NCBI GenBank assembly: GCA_014898415.1
Contig: RCTD01000020.1
Coordinates: 930,001-994,000, forward strand
From: Stromatinia cepivora
Lineage: Eukaryota > Ascomycota > Leotiomycetes > Helotiales > Sclerotiniaceae
DNA length: 64,000 nt
Direction: 5' to 3'
Both the position numbers and the translations under genes were made by a program. The notes beneath the pieces were generated by a model. The model saw only the letters and a list, made by a program, of their open reading frames with translations. It was not told the origin of the DNA and ran no database searches. This document shows positions 1-13,500 of the stretch, piece after piece; the first letter of the stretch is position 1; every line of letters starts with the position of its first letter.

Positions 1-221
1 ATCCTCAAATATATATTGGATATTTAATAAACTATATCCCAGGTATATTGATTTATTATATATAGATATTCAAATTCGATAGAATTATTATTATTCGAAA
101 TATAATGTTCAATAAGGAATTCATTTATTATATAAATTCTATCAATCGAATAATCGATATTTATATTACAAAAAAGCTTAAATAATTTACTAAAGTTCTT
201 AATCTATAAGATTATATCGAA

Positions 222-470
222 ATGGATGGGATAATTATTCAAAACGAGGATAATTATAAAGATTTCATTTATTTATTTATTTTTATAGATCGAAAAGCCC
301 TTGACTCATTTATTAAATATATTTCAGATCTATTGTTTATAAACAAACTGATTTTGGGGATAAATATAGATCTGAAGGGTAATAATGAGAATAAAAAAAT
401 CGATTTAGAATTATTCAATTTATTTAATCTTTTAGGTAATAAAGATAAAATATACAATAAAAATATATAA
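222..470 (+). pseudogene. pre-RT linker fragment of copia A copy 1
   Basis: An 82-residue open stretch rich in Ile, Asn and Lys. It is the same segment as 19,914-20,279 in copy 2, where the open stretch is 121 residues and begins earlier; in copy 1 a stop interrupts the upstream part. In copy 2 this segment lies directly after recognisable integrase sequence and before the reverse transcriptase, so it is probably the integrase-RT linker of the copia polyprotein. By itself it has no recognisable motif. It is not an independent gene. Confidence 0.6.
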
Positions 471-1399
471 ATATTGGTCGATTTTTTTATTAGAGAAATT
501 GAAGAAGCCGATTTTTTTATTAAAAAGTAATTATATTTTGTGGGTAAAAATATTGATATTGTTTAAAAAGATACTTATAATAATAATATGGATCCCGATT
601 TTATTGAATATATTAATATAAGGAATATAGAGTATAAATCTATTAATTATATTATCGAAGTTCTTTGCGATATATACGAAAATGATTCAAAAACTGTTTC
701 AATTGATCAATCTCAATATTCTAAAAGGAAATATATATATTGAAATAATCAATCAAAGTATTCTATAAAGGAAATCCAATTATTATAAAGATTGCTGTGT
801 TTTATATATTCATTTGATCGATTTATAAAGGATTCGCGGATTTATAATCTCGAATAAATATTTAAAAGAATTCGTATTATAAGGATTGAAATACTTAGGG
901 TTTAGATCAATTTGTTTGAGTTTCAATTATATGATTATTATTCAAAGTTATCTTTTTTTCGGGAATCATTTGGTTCTTGTATTTTAGAGTAACCAATATA
1001 TATATAAAGGCAATTATATATACAACAATATTATCAAGGGAACGATCCCAATACTAGATCCTATATAGAAATTGTTATATTTCAAAGAATAGATTTAATA
1101 GGATTACTTTGTTTAAATAATTTTCATTCTATATTCTGATTTGATTAATAAAGAATAAATGATATAAAGAAGTATTTTTAATTTATAATAATTTATAATA
1201 TAATCATTATTGGAATTAAAGCAAAACCATTACTACCTTCTATCTAATCTATAATCAATAAATTATAAATAATATTATTTCCTCGAATTCATATATTTGC
1301 AGTTTCAAAATTACTTTGTTTTTATTATCAATTAGAAGATTATCAAATAGAATATTAATTCAAATAAGATTGCGATCTTAAGATTAATAATTTTAAGAT

Positions 1400-2640
1400 T
1401 AAGAAAATCTGGTGTAAAATCGATTTTGGATCGGAATCTACAAAAGCGATTCCTTTTTAATAAATATTTATATATAAATATGATGATCAAGATCTAATCA
1501 TTTATTATCATTTATATTTAGTAATATAAAGAGATCTCTAAATTAAGAATACTATTGAGATTATTTATATTATTATATTAATAAGCCGATCATTCCGAAT
1601 CATAATAATAATTATTATTAAATATAATTTCGAAACAAAGTAATACAATATAATCAATGCTTTTATCAATATTCTGTATAATCTTTCCGATACTCCAATT
1701 ATATATTATTTATTTGATGAATATAAAATCCCAAACAAAAATGTTATAATCGATCAAGCTTTATATAGTCTACGAGATTCCTCAATTATATGGTTTAGGG
1801 ATTTCATTCGGATATTCGAAAAATTAAGATTGGTATAATACAAAAAGGAATTATATTTATATATTAACCCAAAATATATTATTATAATTCTTTTCTTTGT
1901 AAACAATATTTAGATCATTTATTATAAGAAAAACGAATCAACTATTATAAAGATTATCGAAGAAATCAAAGTTATATATAAGCTATAAGATCTAAGAAAC
2001 ATTAAATGGTTTTTAGGTATATATATACTTTGTGATCGATTTAAAAAAAAGTTGTAGTTAATTTATAATATATATATTGAAAAGATTATTAAGAAATTCA
2101 AAGTAACAAATGGAACAATAAGTATATTGTTTTCGATAATAGTATTTCGGAAAAATCAAGGTCAAACTCCTGTATATATTATAAAAATATATCAAGAAAA
2201 AATGAGCTCAATATTATATATTACAATTATTATAAAAACGGATATATTATTCGTTACTTTGTAATTGAACTATTATTTGATCAATCTATCGAGTGATTAT
2301 ATAAAAGTTATCAATCATTATTTATAATATCTATAGAATATAAGATATCTTGCGATCCAATATAATAGTAATTAAATATTATAATTTCTTATCTTCTCAA
2401 ATATTTCTTTTACAAATGATCCAGATATTTATCGATTATTCTAGAGATATATTATATTCTTTTTCAGTGGTTTAATTGTATAGAAAGCGTTCAAGTAAGA
2501 TATCATAATCATTTTGGTTATCGAAGCAAAACTTTTCGAAGTCGAGTATATATCAAAAGAAATTATAGTAATTTTATATTTTTTAAAAGAGATCGATTTA
2601 ATAGTGAAAGAGTTTATAATAATCTTTTACGATAATTAGT
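1400..2640 (+). pseudogene. copia reverse transcriptase and RNase H remnant (family A, copy 1)
   Basis: Plus-strand translation, ignoring stops, gives the RVT_2 landmarks in order: a degenerate YVDD-like segment (here NN) near 1,890, the KDLG-type segment with intact WFLGI near 1,985-2,020, the YIEKIIKKF segment near 2,080, and the SILYxxxxxxTDI segment near 2,205-2,250. RNase H follows, with a DPDxxR-like segment near 2,420 and an EAKL-like segment near 2,525. Such order is diagnostic of Ty1/copia, not gypsy. Dozens of stops and the loss of the catalytic aspartates show the copy is dead. Confidence 0.8.
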
Positions 2641-2699
2641 AAATGATTAAATTGATGGTTAATAAAAACGAACGGATCATTATGAAATTATATTATATC

Positions 2700-4761
2700 G
2701 ATATCCAAAATATATGATTACATTAAGAATATTCAAAAAAGAACTTTTATATAATCTATTTATTGATCATCAATATAATTGTTAATGGGTTTATTAAGAA
2801 TCTTATAAGATAAAAGTTCGAATATTTTCGATCTTTTTTCAATCTATAAAATATAAGTAATAGGATTATAAAATTTGAATAATGATAATTATAGAACTTA
2901 AATATCGATAATTTGGAACTCGTAATTTTTTCTTTTGGTGTAAATAGAATGAATCCTATTTGATATCCTAGATTATTATATTTTTCTATAATACACTTTA
3001 ATTCATATATTTTATATTTATTAGGAAATAAAGAACAATTAAGGCCGTTTATTTCTCTATTCTTTATTTTCTTATCCTCGAAAAAGGATAAGCTTTTTTC
3101 TAAATTCAATAATTTGAAATTCAAGTAAAAAAGTCTCTGGATTATCCGTAATAATTAAGGAATGAAGAATAATTGAAGTAACCGGAATTATTAATATTAT
3201 CGATATTATAGAAACTAAAGGATTATTCTTTTTTTCTCTTTTTTTTTGGATATACCATCCATTCTTTTCTCCTTTTCTTCTCCATTATTCTTTCTTTTTC
3301 ATCCTTACTATCGTTTTCCGAAATGATAATATACTTTTTTCATTTGGTCTTTCAAGGATTTCGATAAATAATATAGTAAGGAAAGAAAGAATAACGATAT
3401 AGGGGCAAAGGAATAACTTCTCTTTTCTTCTCGATCTTTAGTATTATTTTCATTGTAATTCTATATTTTTGTTTGGATTATACAATTAATGATCAGTATA
3501 TTATGAAGATGAAGGGGTGAACAAAGAATTTACTTTCGAATTTTGTTAATGAATAATGATATAATAATCTATCAGAGAATAAAGGAAAGTTGGTAAGAAA
3601 GTATATAGATGAATATTATAATTCCAATATTAATGATTATTCGGTTTGAAAGAATCAATAAAATATTTATTATAGAAATTATATCTCCCAATAATTAATG
3701 ATTTTATATATCAAATATATGAATAATCATTCCTTTTTTTATAATTCCTTTTATCTTTTATTTTGATTGAAGAATTAATAATCTTCAATGATCTTTTTTT
3801 TTTTTCTTTTTTATTTAATTTATCATCCGAAAAACCCGATATCGAAAGATCAAATAGATTATTATCATTAAATAAAGAAACCTTCCCTTTTTTCTTTTCT
3901 TTATTAAACAATTTTTGTTTTGATAATTACAAATATAGGATTAATAAAATTTTTCAATTATATAATAAAATTCAAGAATGAAATTTATCTTTAAATTATT
4001 ATTTGAATCTATAATAAATAATTGATTATGATGAATAGTAGTTCCTTTGATAAAGGGGAGCGGTTTCTGAAATAGATGATTGTGTATTATTTTAGAAGCA
4101 GATTTAGTTAAGTTATATTTCTAAAGATCGATATCTTGATTTGTTATCTATATTGGATTTATTAATTCTTTTTGTTCGGTTTATTAATTCTTTGAAAAAA
4201 TATTGGGATTTTTTTTTGTATTCGATTTTTTCAAAGCTTTCTTTTCAGCCGTTATTTGTTTAATACAATTAAAATTCGCTTGTTTAGTTTTTTTAGACCC
4301 TGAAATCTTAGATATAATAATAATCAATAAAAACTTGATTAAAACAAAAACAAAAATATAAAAAAAGGATCTATATATTTTTAAAAATTCATTCATTTTA
4401 TTTCGTTATTGTAATCAATATATTATAGTTTAACAATTATATATATTCTCAATTGCTATATTATAGGATCAATCATTCATTTATATTCTTTTGACAGAAA
4501 ACTTTCTTTTTATTATTCAAAATTTTAATTTCGAAGAATATTATAGGTAATAAACCGAAAACTAAGAAAAATTTGTGATTTATATATAATCAAATTCTTC
4601 TTTATTCTAAAAATATTAGAATTATTTCAGATTTATATATTATATTATTTCTTTATTGATATTTGCTTATAATCAGTTTATATATTTATTTACAAATTAT
4701 ATGAATTATCACTTTCTATACCTTTCCATTTATTTCAAATCACTTTTCGATTTAAAGAGTA
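2700..4761 (+). other. unassigned 3' internal region of copia A copy 1
   Basis: About 2.1 kb between the end of RNase H and the 3' LTR, shared with copy 2 (22,500-24,530), so it is a genuine part of the element and not a later insertion. Minus-strand open stretches (122 residues at 2,756-3,124, 66 at 3,711-3,911, 70 at 4,184-4,396) show no motif I recognise. It could be a long 3' untranslated region, an extra ORF in either direction, or an older nested insertion inherited by both copies. Confidence 0.5.
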
Positions 4762-5069
4762 TATTATGGAAAATCTTGTAATCCCCTATCTTTTATAAAA
4801 AATCAAAATGTATATTTTCCAATTAGAATGAAAAATCTATTAACCCTTATCAATTATTAAGTGATAAAATGATTCTGATATCCTAATAAATAAAGATTTA
4901 ATCTAATTAAAATATATATTGATTAAATAACCATTTATTTGTTCTATATATACAGCTCTTGATTCATATAATCAAAGGCAAGTCATTCAATTCTTTTACT
5001 TTATTAATCATGTATACCATCTATTCCCCGATCCCTGAAAGTGCTCTGTAATCATACTATCCCGTGATA
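4762..5069 (+). repeat. LTR of copia family A (3' LTR, copy 1)
   Basis: 308 bp. Its right part (CCCCGATCCCTGAAAGTGCT near 5,024-5,043 and the end CCCGTGATA) matches the LTRs at 18,488-18,796 (inverted), 24,531-24,840 and 26,161-26,461 (inverted). The ancestral ends appear to be TGTCACGG...CCGTGACA, an inverted terminal pair. The inner (left) end is RIP-mutated to TATTATGG while the outer (right) end is nearly intact. Confidence 0.85.
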
Positions 5070-6125
5070 ACCTTCTTTAGATTCGATGATTTCTTTCTCT
5101 TTTGATAATAAAGATAATTATAAAGGAGTTTACTAGCTTACACTAAATATAGACAATCTCGTATATAATAATCTTTCTTTTGATATAAATCGTAAATATT
5201 GTTTAAGATTTCGAAATCTGATTTTTGATATCGAAAAGTATACCTAGATCCTTTCACAATTTGTATTTACTCTAATCCATCCTTAAAACAAAGTTCCTTA
5301 ATCTATAAATACTTGATTTTATTATCGATACTAAAATTGATTTGGATATCCAATATATCTATTATTCCTTAATAATCGATTGAAAGATTATATATTAAAA
5401 TCAAAAACAAAATAGTATTTTGATATACTGATTAATAGTTTTCATTTGTAACTTCTAATTTCCTTTTATACTTTTTTAATTTGTTCTAAATTTCGATAAT
5501 GATTATATCAGAATAAATATCGAATTAAAATTTGAAGTTCTGAATCATTATTATATATATATTGACTGTGATTATATTGATTCTGATATATTTCGATTTA
5601 AAATATCTTCAAAATATATATATTATTGAATATTCGTTGATAAGGATTTCATTATTATTATTAAATATTATACAAATATACAATAATATATTCGCTTTGT
5701 TCTTTAAATATTCCGATTTCAATTCGATATTATAATATATATAACCATTGATTTCATAAACAAATACTATATTGAATCTTACAATCTATATATATTCGTT
5801 TAATATTTAATCAATTATATAAAATCATCCTTTCTTTTTCAATTATATCTTCATTTGTTTGAATCATCATTTATAATTGTTTTGATCGAACTTCGAAAAA
5901 TTATTTAATTCTAATATTATAAAGGTTTCTTATTATTTAATAAATATCGAAGATAATTTTCAGGTTTTTAAAACAATCTTAAAAAATATATAATAAATAG
6001 ATTCGGAATAATAAAGAAATATAAAAATAAAACAATAAAAAAATTCATAAAAATTGTATTATAATATATTTTTTTGTAACTATATAAACTTGCTTTTCGC
6101 TTCTATTATAATTCTATATCGGTAT
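5070..6125. other. AT-rich relic sequence without recognisable gene
   Basis: About 1 kb of RIP-like AT-rich DNA between the family A LTR and the family F LTR. It has no open frame above 60 codons and no motif I can name. Probably older transposon debris. Confidence 0.5.
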
Positions 6126-6482
6126 TGTACAAACTGCTCTCTACTTTGGCCTATAATATTATGAATTATAAACTATATTATTGTATTTCAACTCTACTTC
6201 AATAATATTATATAAAAACTCTAATTTTCACTTTATTTCACCCCTATTAACTATACTAATCCTTTCTCAATTTGTTTTACTTTTTAATTACTATTATACA
6301 ACCAGATCTTATAATCTATTAACTTTTGGTATAGGAAATAATAATATTATTAATTATATAAATTGAATTAAGGATTTATATTTCTAGTAGGAGTAGAATT
6401 GAGGTTATCCCCAAATATGGTCTATGCATCATTATGATTACGTAACCTCAATTCTAATCCTATGATGGCCTCATTTCCAACA
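6126..6482 (-). repeat. LTR of copia family F, inverted copy
   Basis: Read on the minus strand it starts with TGTTGGAAATGAGGCC at 6,482, typical for copia LTRs. It is homologous in inverted orientation to 9,684-9,848, sharing the segment around TAGGATTAGAATTGAG and the ACCATATTTGGG motif. It carries an internal hairpin (GAATTGAGGTTA and its complement). The right boundary is firm; the left boundary at 6,126 is only a TG/CA guess. RIP damage is light near the TGTTGG end. Confidence 0.65.
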
Positions 6483-9400
6483 TAAAATATATATATTCAT
6501 TAAAATAATCAATTGTATTTTAAAATAATTGAATCTGTATAAATCAAAGAAATTCGAATTTATACATTTCGATATTACAGAATTATTCTCAAAATCGATT
6601 CAAAGGAATCATTATTTTATATTGATCATTGATAATTGTATAAAAGTAAATTGGATTATATTATTCAAATAAAAAGATAATATAATTCAAATATTGAAAA
6701 TTTGAAAAAAGGAAATGGAATTGATTATTGAAGAAAAGATTATTGTAATCAGGATTGATAATATATTGGAATTTTTACAAATTATTTGTGAATGATTATC
6801 AAATATATAATTCGAAATTATAATAATTGTTTCCTTATATCAAAACAAATCTACAAAACAGAATATAAAGATTGTAAAAACAAATATAAAAATAATATTA
6901 AAAGAAATTGAATTATTATTAAAATTTTGAAATGAAATTCTAAATATAATATTTATATTAAGAATTATATTAATATTAATCCTAATATAAACAAAATAGA
7001 TCGATCCTTTACAAAAGATTTTACAAATATAATATTAGATATAAAGATATACAAAATTAAAAAGAACAAATATTATATTTATATTAATCCCAAAATTATT
7101 CCGAAAGAACAAAGATATAACAAATTGTAGAATATTTTGAAAATTAATATATTTCTAAATATTCAAAAATTATAAATAAATATATCAAAATATATTCTCC
7201 AAAATTAGATTATATATTTCGATCAAATAAAGTAATTATAAATGAATCTCATCAAAGAAGAGATTTAGATTTTAAATTAAAAAATTATAAATTAGATCTA
7301 TAAGGAATAAAAAATATAAAGCCAGATTAAAGATCTTGTAATAAACCAATAACAAATAAAATATCTTTTTTATTCTCGATATCTTTTCTATCTTCAATAT
7401 TAAACGCGATATTTGTATTATTTTTATTTTAAATATTCTCTTTAATAAATATTATATTAAGTTTAATAATTATATTAAATATTTTAATTATCGAATTGAA
7501 ATTAGATAAATTAAATATATCAATATTAATATATAATAAAAATAAAAATAATAATATTCAGAAAACAAATCAAAAAAATTTTTCAAGGATACTTTAGATA
7601 TCGAATCCATTATTTCAAAGGTTCTAATCTAAGAATCAATTTCTATAGACCTTGAATCTAAATCGGAAACAAAATTTCAAATTATCTTAAATTTTGCTAA
7701 CAAATTTATTTCAGTAGAATCAGAAAGCAAAATAAATCTATAATTATTTAAAATCGAATAAAAGAATATAATGGATTTTAAAAACAAATCTTTAAAGTAT
7801 TTAATATAAAAACGAAAAAGAAATATAGAATAAAATCCTGAAAAAAAACAGAAAAATAAGATTATAAAAGTATTGATTATAATATCTATACAAATCAAAA
7901 TTCAAGAAAATATAGAATATATTATAATTATAATTCCAATCATTTACAAAATAGATCCTTATATCAAAGATAAAATCATTTTAGATTTTATAATTTTATT
8001 AATAAATATAAATAATATAAAAGATATAGTATATCCAATCAAAGAAATTCTGGGAATCAAAATATCAAAAACTTATAAAAAAGTAATATCGAATCGAGAA
8101 TACTTTAAAAAATAAAAGAAAATTATCCAAAAAGAAATTATATCTTTAATTCAAAATGATATTTAAAAAGAATATATATTCCTTAAAGAAAATAATTTAA
8201 TTTCGATAAAATAAATATTTATAATTAAAATAAAGAATAACAAAGTAAAATAATTCAAAATAAGATTAATAATTCGAAAATTCAATTAGATATTAAAAAA
8301 AGATTACAACGAAACGTTTACATTAATAATAAAATTAAATATATTCAAATTATTCCTAGTTATTATTACAAAAAAAAATTTGAAATATTTATATTTCGAT
8401 ATTAAAAACGTCTTTATGAAATTACATTTGAAAGAAAAAATCTATCTCGAATTATCCCAAAATATCAAAATCAAAAAAGAATATATATTACAAACTCTAC
8501 AAAGTTTATATAATTTAAAACAAATTGAAAAAAACTAGAATTTATTATTGAAGAAAAAGTTTTTAGATATAAACTTTATATAAAATTTAACAAATCTATA
8601 TTTATATATATCCAAAAATTATAATATAATATTATTGATATATATCGATGATATCGTTATTATATCATATATATCATTACAAATCATTTGATTTGATGAA
8701 AAACTATTAATTCATTTTAATATCAAGAATCTAAAAAAAATTGATAAAATCCTAAATATTAGGATCATTTGTAATAGAAAAATATATATATTAATTATAA
8801 ATCAAAAAGAATATTTCGATATTATATTAATCAAATATAATATTATATATAAATAATATCAAATTAAGAAATTGTTAATAATAAATTATATTCATTTCCA
8901 ATCAACAACCAATCATAATAAATTAATAAATATAAACAAATATCAACAATAAATAGGAAATATAATCCATTCAATAATATATATTGAATTAAATATAATA
9001 TTCTCAATTAAAAGACTTTTACAATTTATAATAAAACCAACAAAATATTATATTATAACTTTGAAGAATCTAATATAATATCTATAATCAATAATCAAAC
9101 AAAAGCTATAATTCAGATCAAAAAGAATATAATCTGATATCTATAAAGAATATAATATACTTAATAATACAATAAAAATATATACAGATACAAATTGAAT
9201 TAATAACAAATATAATCGGAAAAGTATTTCAAAAAGAGTTATAATATTCTATAAAGGCTTTATATTATAAATTAATAAGAAATAAATATTTATAATTACC
9301 TTTAATATAAAATCAGAATATATTACAATAATAATATTCATCAAATAAAGAAGATAGATTATATAAATACTTAAAGATCTATTCAAATTAAATTATATTG

Positions 9401-9683
9401 AAAAAAACAGAGATATAGTTCAAATACTTGATAATAATCAAAACGCTTTAGTTTTAATTAAAAACCTATATTTGTATAAACAATTCAAATATATAAATAT
9501 CAATTATCATTTTATCAAGAATTTAATAAAAAAAAAGAAAATCGTTATTAATTATATCAATATATATAATATAATTATCAATAAAATAACAAAGTTTTAT
9601 ACAAAAATTACTTTCAAAAAATTCAAGAAAATATTAGAATTAATAACCTAAAAAGATCGAATAGAATATCCTCAATAAAGAAG
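6483..9683 (+). pseudogene. copia family F polymerase remnant (RT and RNase H)
   Basis: Copia RVT_2 landmarks appear on the plus strand from about 7,870. An FDIKNVFM segment near 8,400, equivalent to the family's VDVKNAFxxG, is followed by IYLELSQ. The catalytic YIDDI box is intact near 8,640, then NLKKIDKIL, the YQQ.IG segment near 8,940, and RNase H with NNQNALVLIKN near 9,435 and an ending like FxKITFKKF near 9,610. A purine tract (AATAAAGAAG) directly precedes the LTR at 9,684, fixing the orientation. Upstream of 7,870 I see only stop-ridden AT-rich sequence where gag and integrase would lie. Confidence 0.75.
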
Positions 9684-9848
9684 TATTGAAAATAAAATCA
9701 TTATAGGATTAGAATTGAGATTATGTAATCATAATAGTGCACAGACCATATTTGGGAATAATCTCAATTCTATTTTTATTAGAATAATAAATCCTTAGTT
9801 CAACCTATATAATCAATAATACTACTACTTCCTGCACCAAAAGTTAAC
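9684..9848 (+). repeat. 3' LTR of copia family F, truncated
   Basis: Starts with TATTGAAAATAAAATC just after a polypurine stretch and matches the reverse complement of 6,482 down to about 6,310. Homology stops near 9,848, so about half the LTR is missing. It is in direct orientation to the upstream polymerase, unlike the LTR at 6,126-6,482. Confidence 0.65.
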
Positions 9849-10560
9849 ATGTTTTGATATTAATCAGTTTTTTGTTATAATGATATTACAGATTAAATAT
9901 TGGGAATTGATACAAAGAGTTACAAATTCTAAATCAAATTTGATTTTGTTTTTGTAATTGGATAAAGATATTTCGTTATAAAACAAAGTATTTTTATATC
10001 AAAAGATAAATCTCTAATTATTAAATAATCCAAAAGAATCGAAAGATCAAGAATAATAATTATCTAATAACGAATTTGAAATTCATTTTTTGATTTAATT
10101 ATTCTATATTTATTATATATCTATTAAACAATATAGAATATATATTTGAAGAAAACCTAAAAGCAATTTCGAGTTTTTCATTATATTTATTTTTCATGAA
10201 AAACCATTTTATTTATTCATTTTATATGAATTATCAATAATATATAAGATTAATCAATTCGATTTGATTAATTTCATTATTCTAATTGTTTTGTTCATTT
10301 TGATCAAATCCGTTTTGATCAAATTCGATTATCTTGGTTAATTTGATTAATTTGATTAATTTGATTAATTTTGATTAATTTTAGTCAATTTTGATCAATT
10401 TTGATCGATTCGATCCAACCAATCTCAATCTCGAAATACCCCAGAACTTAATAACATTATATATAGTACAAATGAAACTTCATTACAATATATATTTCGT
10501 ATACTACAAATCTATATTCAAATTCTTTTTTTAAAATCATTTTAAAAACCTTATAACGAT
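9849..10560. repeat. AT-rich spacer with TTGATTAAT tandem repeat
   Basis: No gene. About 10,290-10,420 holds a short-period array of TTTGATTAA-like 9-mers drifting into 11-mers (TTTTGATCAAT). The 5' end of element B should lie in this interval, but I could not find a partner for its 3' LTR. A stretch near 10,430 (CCCAGAACTTAATAAC) could be a degraded primer-binding region. Confidence 0.45.
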
Positions 10561-13500
10561 TAACTTCGATACAATCCGAAAATATACAACAATTATTACT
10601 ATAACAATTATAACAAACATATTCAAATACTCTTCTATAACCTCTTATCTTAAAAGAATATAAATCCCATTATTATTAACATCAACCATTTCATATATCA
10701 AAAACGAAAAATACAACGAATAGATAGATAAATAGAAGTATAATCAATTCATACCTATAAAAAAAGATCTTTAAGAAATCATCGATTTTTACAAATTCAA
10801 ATTGGGATTCTATATAATATATAATTATATCAATAAAGATCTATAAAATGATTATTATAATGATTTTATAGATTTCAAAATTAAGTATTTCGATTTTATC
10901 AATCTAAAGATTATACTCAAATTATATATTGAATTGAAAACAAATAGTTTATTTATCAAGAAAACAATATAATATATAAAACTAATAATCAGTAAAGCTT
11001 TAATCGAAATACTTTATATCCTATATATATTATAATCGAATAATTAAATTCAAAAAGCAATAATAGATCAATACTTCCAATTCTGATCAAAAATCATTCT
11101 AAATCAAATCAAGATATTCAATAATAATATATATCTGAATATCATCTTCAAAGATTTAATACTCTTATTCAATTTTCAACAAAAAAAAACAATTTGTATA
11201 AATAAATATAAAATAATCATCTTCAATATAATACAAAGAAATTCAATTATTATAATTGAACAAAGGATCGGGATCTTATATATTTAAGAAACTTTTATAT
11301 AATAAATATCAAGATTCAGAATAGAAATAATATTCAATATTATTATAATTATTATATAATAATAATATATTATTCAAAGATAAAAAACTATCGAATAGAA
11401 AAAAACTTATCTATAATAAAAGATTATCAAACAAATCATTTGATAATAGAAAACCTTTAAACAACAATAAATACTTCGGACATAATTATAAAGTAAATAA
11501 TATAGATCAAAATGATATTTATATATACTTTTATAGAAATAATAAAAAAGGAAAAGATCTATTTAATAATAAAGAAAATAATGATTTAGAAAACTATAAG
11601 AATAAATCACCTGATTATATACAAAACAGTAATATCGATTATAACTTTGAAAACCTTGAGAAACTTTACAATAATATTAATAAATATATTAATCAAAACA
11701 ATAATTTCGATTACAAATATATCATTTTTCTCAATCATTATAAAAGAATCGATATTTATTCAAATCTTTATATAAAAATATTCTTTATAATATTAAAGAA
11801 AGAAACTTTTATATTCTATTATTCGAATCTTAATTATATTCCAAATATAATAAAGGGTATCTGCGAAATAATGAAAACATCTTTCGAAAGAAAAGAATAT
11901 CAATACGGATTTATAGAGAAATAGGATTATATAATATTCAAAACAATCATTATATAGAACCCTGGAAAATCGATATCAGAATACTTGGATATTATGATTA
12001 TTAAATTTCGGTATTTTCAAAAAGATCTATTAAAAGAACTTTAAATAATTATATATAATTAAAAAAAGATTCTTAATATATATGAATATATATTAATATA
12101 TATGAATATATATTAATATATAATTAAATATATTATCGATTTTCAAAATCTATAATCGGATTTATTAAAGATCTATAAAGTTTTATCTTTATATACAAAA
12201 AATCATATTCAAACGAAAACGAAACATTTTATACAAATCAAATATATAATTAAAAGAACCTTAAATATAACTATAAATATAAATCCAATCAATAATTCTT
12301 TATTCGATTAAAAAAAATTAAAAGATATTTTGTTTACAAAAAAGAAAATTATTAATCAAATAAATATATAAAAGCTAAATAAATTGAATCGAAATATAAA
12401 TATAAGGAATTATTCAAAAATAACAATAAGGACTTTAGATTATATTTCGAATAATATATTATCGAATATAAAGGAATTTCATTGGATATCGATATTAATA
12501 AAGAATTCGTAATATATATTCAAAACAATCCAAAAAAGAATATAAAGGATAATAATTCAGAATATATTTAGATTTTATTTTATAAATTGATTAATAACAA
12601 AGAAATTGTAATGAATCTTTTCAATAAAATAATAATATATATTTTGATTGATTTTATTAATAATCCAATTAATAAAATCAAAAGATACAAAACTTTTTTT
12701 TCGAGATATAATAATAAAGAATTTCAAAATATTATTATTGATATAAAAATATTCTAATGATTTATAATAAAATTCAAATAATATTAAGTATATTAAAAGA
12801 ATATCAAAAACACCAAATTAAATATAAACAGAATAAAAATCGCAAAAATGATATTTGGAATTAGAAAAACCAAATCAATCAGATCGATTCAATTGAATCT
12901 ATCTTTAAAATCTATCGAATTCTATATTATAGAATTAGAAATATCATTCTTATTATTATTATAAAATATAAATCAATTCGAAATATATTACAATAATATT
13001 ATTGATATATTTGTATTATCAATTACAAATCATCTCTATATTCATAAATTCAAATATACAGTATTATTCTAAAATATAAAAATCCAATAATTCATATAAA
13101 TATTTATTGATATAAACGATTATTATTTAATCGAATCAAAAATATAAAGATTATATTATCATTTTGGTTATTTTTTTGTAAATAGATTTTATTGAATTCT
13201 TTAATATATAAACTATATAAATATTACTCAGGGAAATCTCGAAAGATTCATGAAATTCTATAAATATTATTAAAAATACAGAAAATCCCTAGGCAGATTG
13301 AAATTCAATTTTCATAATAATATTGAATTTAATTATTCGATTATAATTAATATTATATATATCAATAATAAATCAATATTATATATTATCAATAAAGAAA
13401 TTAAATTCCAAATAATATAATGATTCGATAATATCAATACAAAGTATATATAAAATAAATTGAAAATATATTAAATAAATATATACCTAAATTCATTAAA

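Larger units (their letters stand above)
1..5069 (+). mobile_element. Ty1/copia retrotransposon, family A, copy 1 (5' end beyond window)
   Basis: This is the 3' part of a RIP-damaged copia element. It aligns throughout with 19,815-24,840, the differences being mostly C/T and G/A. Order on the plus strand is a pre-RT linker (about 100-800), reverse transcriptase plus RNase H (about 1,400-2,640), a long unassigned 2.1-kb stretch, and a 308-bp 3' LTR. Both the polymerase and the LTR read in the same direction, so 4,762-5,069 is the 3' LTR and the 5' LTR, gag and integrase lie left of the window. No open frame of useful length survives. Confidence 0.85.
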
